DNA of 64,000 bases from contig JAJOZX010005612.1 in assembly GCA_023014485.1 (NCBI GenBank), positions 226,501-290,500 of the forward strand, read 5' to 3'. This stretch comes from Bathynomus jamesi. Lineage: Eukaryota; Arthropoda; Malacostraca; Isopoda; Cirolanidae. Both the position numbers and the translations under genes were made by a program. Shown piece by piece: positions 63,118 to 64,000 of the stretch; position 1 is the stretch's first letter, and the number at the start of each line of letters is the position of its first letter. The notes beneath the pieces were generated by a model, which ran no database searches, was not told where the DNA came from, and saw nothing but the letters and a program-made list of their open reading frames with translations.

Positions 63118-64000
63118 CTGTCGAAGGAAACAGTCAGGGTTAGAGGAGTAACAAACTGCAAGAAAAGCACACGGTAAAGGTCGGCGTAAATTATGGAAAA
63201 TCACATACCGTACAGTACTTTCAATTTGACCTTACTTATAGTGATCACATTTGACTATAATGACTCACTACCTTCACTATGACAAAGTTTATTCATCAGA
63301 CGAAAGGAATCTGATCAAATGCACACGCACGACCCTCAGAGGGGACTCGAGGAAACCACTTTAAAGACGAAATACACAACTTTATTACCCATGAAAGACG
63401 GAGGTTGTACCGTAAATTAGAAAATAAGGTACCATATATAGACCTCACCATAAAACCTATAGGCCTAGGGCTTCATACAAATGAATATTAGGAATAACGA
63501 GTCCAAATAGGCAGTTAAATGAGATGAACCCTGTAACCAAATTCCGTAAAGGTTAAAGTCAATTTCAAAAAACGAATCGTACAACGACGAAATTAAAAGT
63601 CCTTCCGTATTTGTGAGTATGATATGAATTTCAAATGAAATAACCTTTGCGGGTGTTCACTAATTAGGAAAGGATAAAATGGTCGTATACCCATTAGGTC
63701 GATGGTACATTCTACGACACTCTTAAACACTAACTAAACTTATGAAGTTAATCCAACCTAATCTAACCCAAATTGACTAGTCGATTAAATGCTATGTCGA
63801 AAGAATTATATTAACCCGGATAAAATGGCAATAAGGACCCACACGATTTTAGAGGAAATTTTACACAATATTCTGAATTTTATATATGAATTAAGCGAAT
63901 GCCATTTCTCAATGATTTAAAATTCACTATTTGTAATTATATTTTTAGATCTTTAACTGTTAATAAATTGTCAAACGATAAAACAATATAAACCCGTTTT
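63118..64000 (-). other. Intron upstream of the first visible exon
   Basis: AT-rich. I find no further exon here, so the N-terminal start of MCF2L must lie beyond the window. Confidence 0.5.

Overview
The window is eukaryotic and AT-rich, and most of its length is repeats. It looks like an arthropod genome, most likely a decapod crustacean. That is an inference. The LINE fragments, with their repeated 3' tag, and the SINEs are of kinds I associate with crab and shrimp genomes, and (TA)n, (CA)n and (GA)n microsatellites are abundant. No bacterial features are present.

One host gene can be read with confidence. It is a minus-strand, multi-exon orthologue of MCF2L/DBS (Dbl family), a Rho/Cdc42 guanine nucleotide exchange factor. 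Eighteen exons with consistent GT-AG borders and phases run from 63117 down to the stop codon at 6446. In protein order they encode most of a CRAL-TRIO/Sec14 domain (63117-56388), a spectrin-like region (25273-15578), a DH catalytic domain (14755-12773), a PH domain (12638-12045), an acidic Ser-rich linker (11962-11713) and a C-terminal SH3 domain (6706-6446). The N-terminal exons lie beyond 64000. One 31-kb intron (25274-56387) separates the lipid-binding half from the spectrin/DH/PH/SH3 half. A GC-rich open exon inside it (28957-29271) is in phase to act as an alternative first exon for a form lacking CRAL-TRIO. One exon (15578-15840) is one base short of keeping frame.

The introns and the 3' flank are a nested transposon graveyard. 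(1) A complete hAT element lies at 31265-34948, with a perfect 8-bp target duplication and a frameshifted transposase. (2) A Ty3/Gypsy element of CsRn1-like type lies at 35374-40330. Its LTRs show no substitutions against each other, yet its gag-pol is heavily frameshifted. (3) Remnants of a transposase-like gene run collinearly on the minus strand from 46158 to 41875, with an inverted second copy at 46740-47000. (4) Tc1/mariner remnants lie at 20105-21420, 52396-53342 and 10858-11282. (5) Non-LTR retrotransposon pieces lie at 8830-10050, 43975-44285 and 59280-60780, with short 3' tags elsewhere. (6) Many foldback or MITE-like elements are present, several built from one short palindromic motif repeated many times. 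(7) There are tRNA-like SINEs, including a dimeric one at 28166-28453, and a possible 5S-derived one at 17406-17580. (8) Two related LTR-like segments lie 21 kb apart, and each ends in a tRNA-Trp-type primer-binding site.

The first 6.4 kb lies downstream of the host gene and holds no gene I can support. The most unusual objects are the 58413-59140 foldback with five near-identical 16-bp palindromes, the set of hAT-type elements with reiterated subterminal motifs, the dimeric SINE, the in-phase alternative first exon, and the frame break in the host exon.
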